7,092 bases of DNA. Source: Bryobacterales bacterium. GTDB taxonomy: Bacteria; Acidobacteriota; Terriglobia; Bryobacterales; Bryobacteraceae. This document shows, piece by piece, positions 6,127 through 7,092 of this stretch. The stretch spans positions 1-7,092 of the forward strand of contig SHUN01000146.1 in assembly GCA_009697495.1 (NCBI GenBank), in the 5' to 3' direction. Positions within the stretch are counted from its first letter, which is position 1, and each line of letters begins with the position of its first letter. The notes beneath the pieces are model-generated. The model worked only from the letters and a program-made list of their open reading frames with translations. It was not told where the DNA came from and ran no database searches. Made by a program: the position numbers and the translations under genes.

Positions 6127-7073
6127 GGCGGTATTTTCCGGTTGCGGGCGTGGCGCTGTTCGCCGTATCGTGCGGTTACGTCGGTGATCCTTTACCCCCG
6201 GCGCTTAACATCCCGCAACCTGTTCAGGACCTCCGGGCACAGCAGGTTGAATCGAAGATCGACGCCTCTTTCACAATCCCTCTCAAGACCACCGAGAACC
6301 TCGCCATCACCGATATCGCCGCCGTCGAAATCCGCGTCGGCCGCGCGCCGGAAGGAGGCTGGAATTCTGACGCCTGGGCCGCCGCCGCCAAGGCCATCGC
6401 CGTCCACGCCAACAAGCCCGGCCCAGCCGAAACATCCTTCGATGCGCGCGAATTCGCCGGGGAGGTGGTCGTATTGGCTGTTCGCACGGCTAACAGGAAG
6501 GGCCGATCCTCCGCCTGGTCCAATCGAGTCACCCTCCGCGTCGAAACCCCCGTCATCACCCCCGGCGATTTTGCTGCCGACTCGGCTCCCAACGGCTCCG
6601 TTCTCTCCTGGAATGGCTACGACGGGCCGGTCATTGTCTACCGCGACGGCACCGCCATCGGCGAAGGCGCCAACGGCCGATTCGCCGACCCCCGCGCCCT
6701 CCTCGGAAAAGTTTACACCTACGAAATCCAGGCTCGCGGCGATAAGGCCCACGGCCGCCGAATCGGCCCTAAGACCCTTACCGTTGAGGACCGCTTTCCT
6801 CCCGCCGCGCCTTCCGGCCTCAGCGTTGTCGCCGGCGCGGGAACAGTCGAATTATCCTGGAATCCCAACCCCGAACCTGACATCCTCGGCTACGCGGTCC
6901 TCCGCGCCATCGGGGACGGCAAATTCGCCGCGGTGGCAAGTCAGCTCGACGCCCCGGCATTTACCGATCGTGACGTGCAACGCGGCTCCCGCTACCGCTA
7001 CATGGTGACGGCACTCGACCTGCGCAAAAACCAAAGCGTAACATCGCAAGAAGTGGAGATTACGGTACCTTGA
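6123..7073 (+). CDS. Predicted lipoprotein with fibronectin type III domains
   Basis: The 316-residue product begins [17 protein letters not shown], a lipoprotein signal peptide whose likely lipidated residue is Cys17 (AVSC; alanine at -3 is slightly off the usual leucine). [20 protein letters not shown] follows, a start common in small bacterial FN3 lipoproteins. Three beta-sandwich-like stretches can be read: about 35-135 (weak), about 137-222 ([27 protein letters not shown]) and 230-316. The last is the clearest FN3 repeat ([50 protein letters not shown]). The protein is presumably anchored in the cell envelope and binds protein or glycan; no catalytic motif is visible. GTG 6123 is chosen because it overlaps the hslU stop (GTGA) and starts the signal peptide directly. 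No good ribosome binding site precedes it, so translation probably depends on coupling to hslU. Function and any link to HslVU are unknown. Confidence 0.85.
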   Translation: MRRYFPVAGVALFAVSCGYVGDPLPPALNIPQPVQDLRAQQVESKIDASFTIPLKTTENLAITDIAAVEIRVGRAPEGGWNSDAWAAAAKAIAVHANKPGPAETSFDAREFAGEVVVLAVRTANRKGRSSAWSNRVTLRVETPVITPGDFAADSAPNGSVLSWNGYDGPVIVYRDGTAIGEGANGRFADPRALLGKVYTYEIQARGDKAHGRRIGPKTLTVEDRFPPAAPSGLSVVAGAGTVELSWNPNPEPDILGYAVLRAIGDGKFAAVASQLDAPAFTDRDVQRGSRYRYMVTALDLRKNQSVTSQEVEITVP

Positions 7074-7092
7074 CCCATTACGTTCGATTCAC
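7070..7092 (+). CDS. Possible start of a further operon gene (cut by right edge)
   Basis: A TTG at 7070 overlaps the lipoprotein stop TGA (7071-7073) and opens a frame reading MTHYVRF before the window ends. Stop/start overlap repeats the coupling seen at the hslU-lipoprotein junction, and TTG is already used by hslV. Only seven codons are visible, so the product cannot be identified and the call may be wrong. Confidence 0.25.

Noticed and set aside
6192..6752. Minus-strand frame of 186 codons
   Set aside because: It is Gly/Asp/Val-rich shadow coding opposite the FN3 lipoprotein.

Overview
The window most likely comes from an Acidobacteriota genome, probably near Solibacter/Bryobacterales. 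The evidence is an Oar-like TonB-dependent receptor with an N-terminal carboxypeptidase-regulatory domain, a secreted DUF1080 protein, an hslVU operon with a trailing fibronectin-type-III lipoprotein, GC-rich DNA, and few Shine-Dalgarno sites. This placement rests on gene families recalled from memory, not on a search.

Layout. (1) 1-2922, minus strand: a large outer-membrane receptor, open at the left edge (first 974 residues visible). (2) 2923-2946: a 24-bp divergent intergenic gap with overlapping -10-like elements on both strands. (3) 2947-3519, plus strand: a secreted DUF1080 (3-keto-disaccharide hydrolase / laminin-G-like) protein. (4) 3520-4163: about 640 bp of less GC-rich DNA holding worn remains of two type II toxin-antitoxin modules back to back. 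These are hicB (apparent frameshift), hicA (internal deletion), a C-terminal scrap of brnT, and a brnA cut off inside its ribbon-helix-helix domain. (5) 4198-7073, plus strand: a tightly coupled operon of hslV (TTG start, 10-residue propeptide), hslU, and a lipoprotein with FN3 domains. The right edge may hold the first codons of another gene.

How the genes work together. HslV and HslU form the two-component ATP-dependent protease of the cytoplasm. Their catalytic, pore-loop and C-terminal docking residues are intact. The lipoprotein is translationally coupled to hslU but has no obvious mechanistic link to it. The receptor and the DUF1080 protein are divergent neighbours that may share control of glycan or sugar-conjugate uptake; this is inference.

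The two most notable points are the compact toxin-antitoxin 'graveyard' and a recurring promoter pattern. Each of the four genes or modules that would start a transcript has a TANNNT hexamer ending 6-8 nt before its start codon and no Shine-Dalgarno sequence, which is the arrangement expected of leaderless mRNAs. I did not find a convincing, wholly new multi-gene system.
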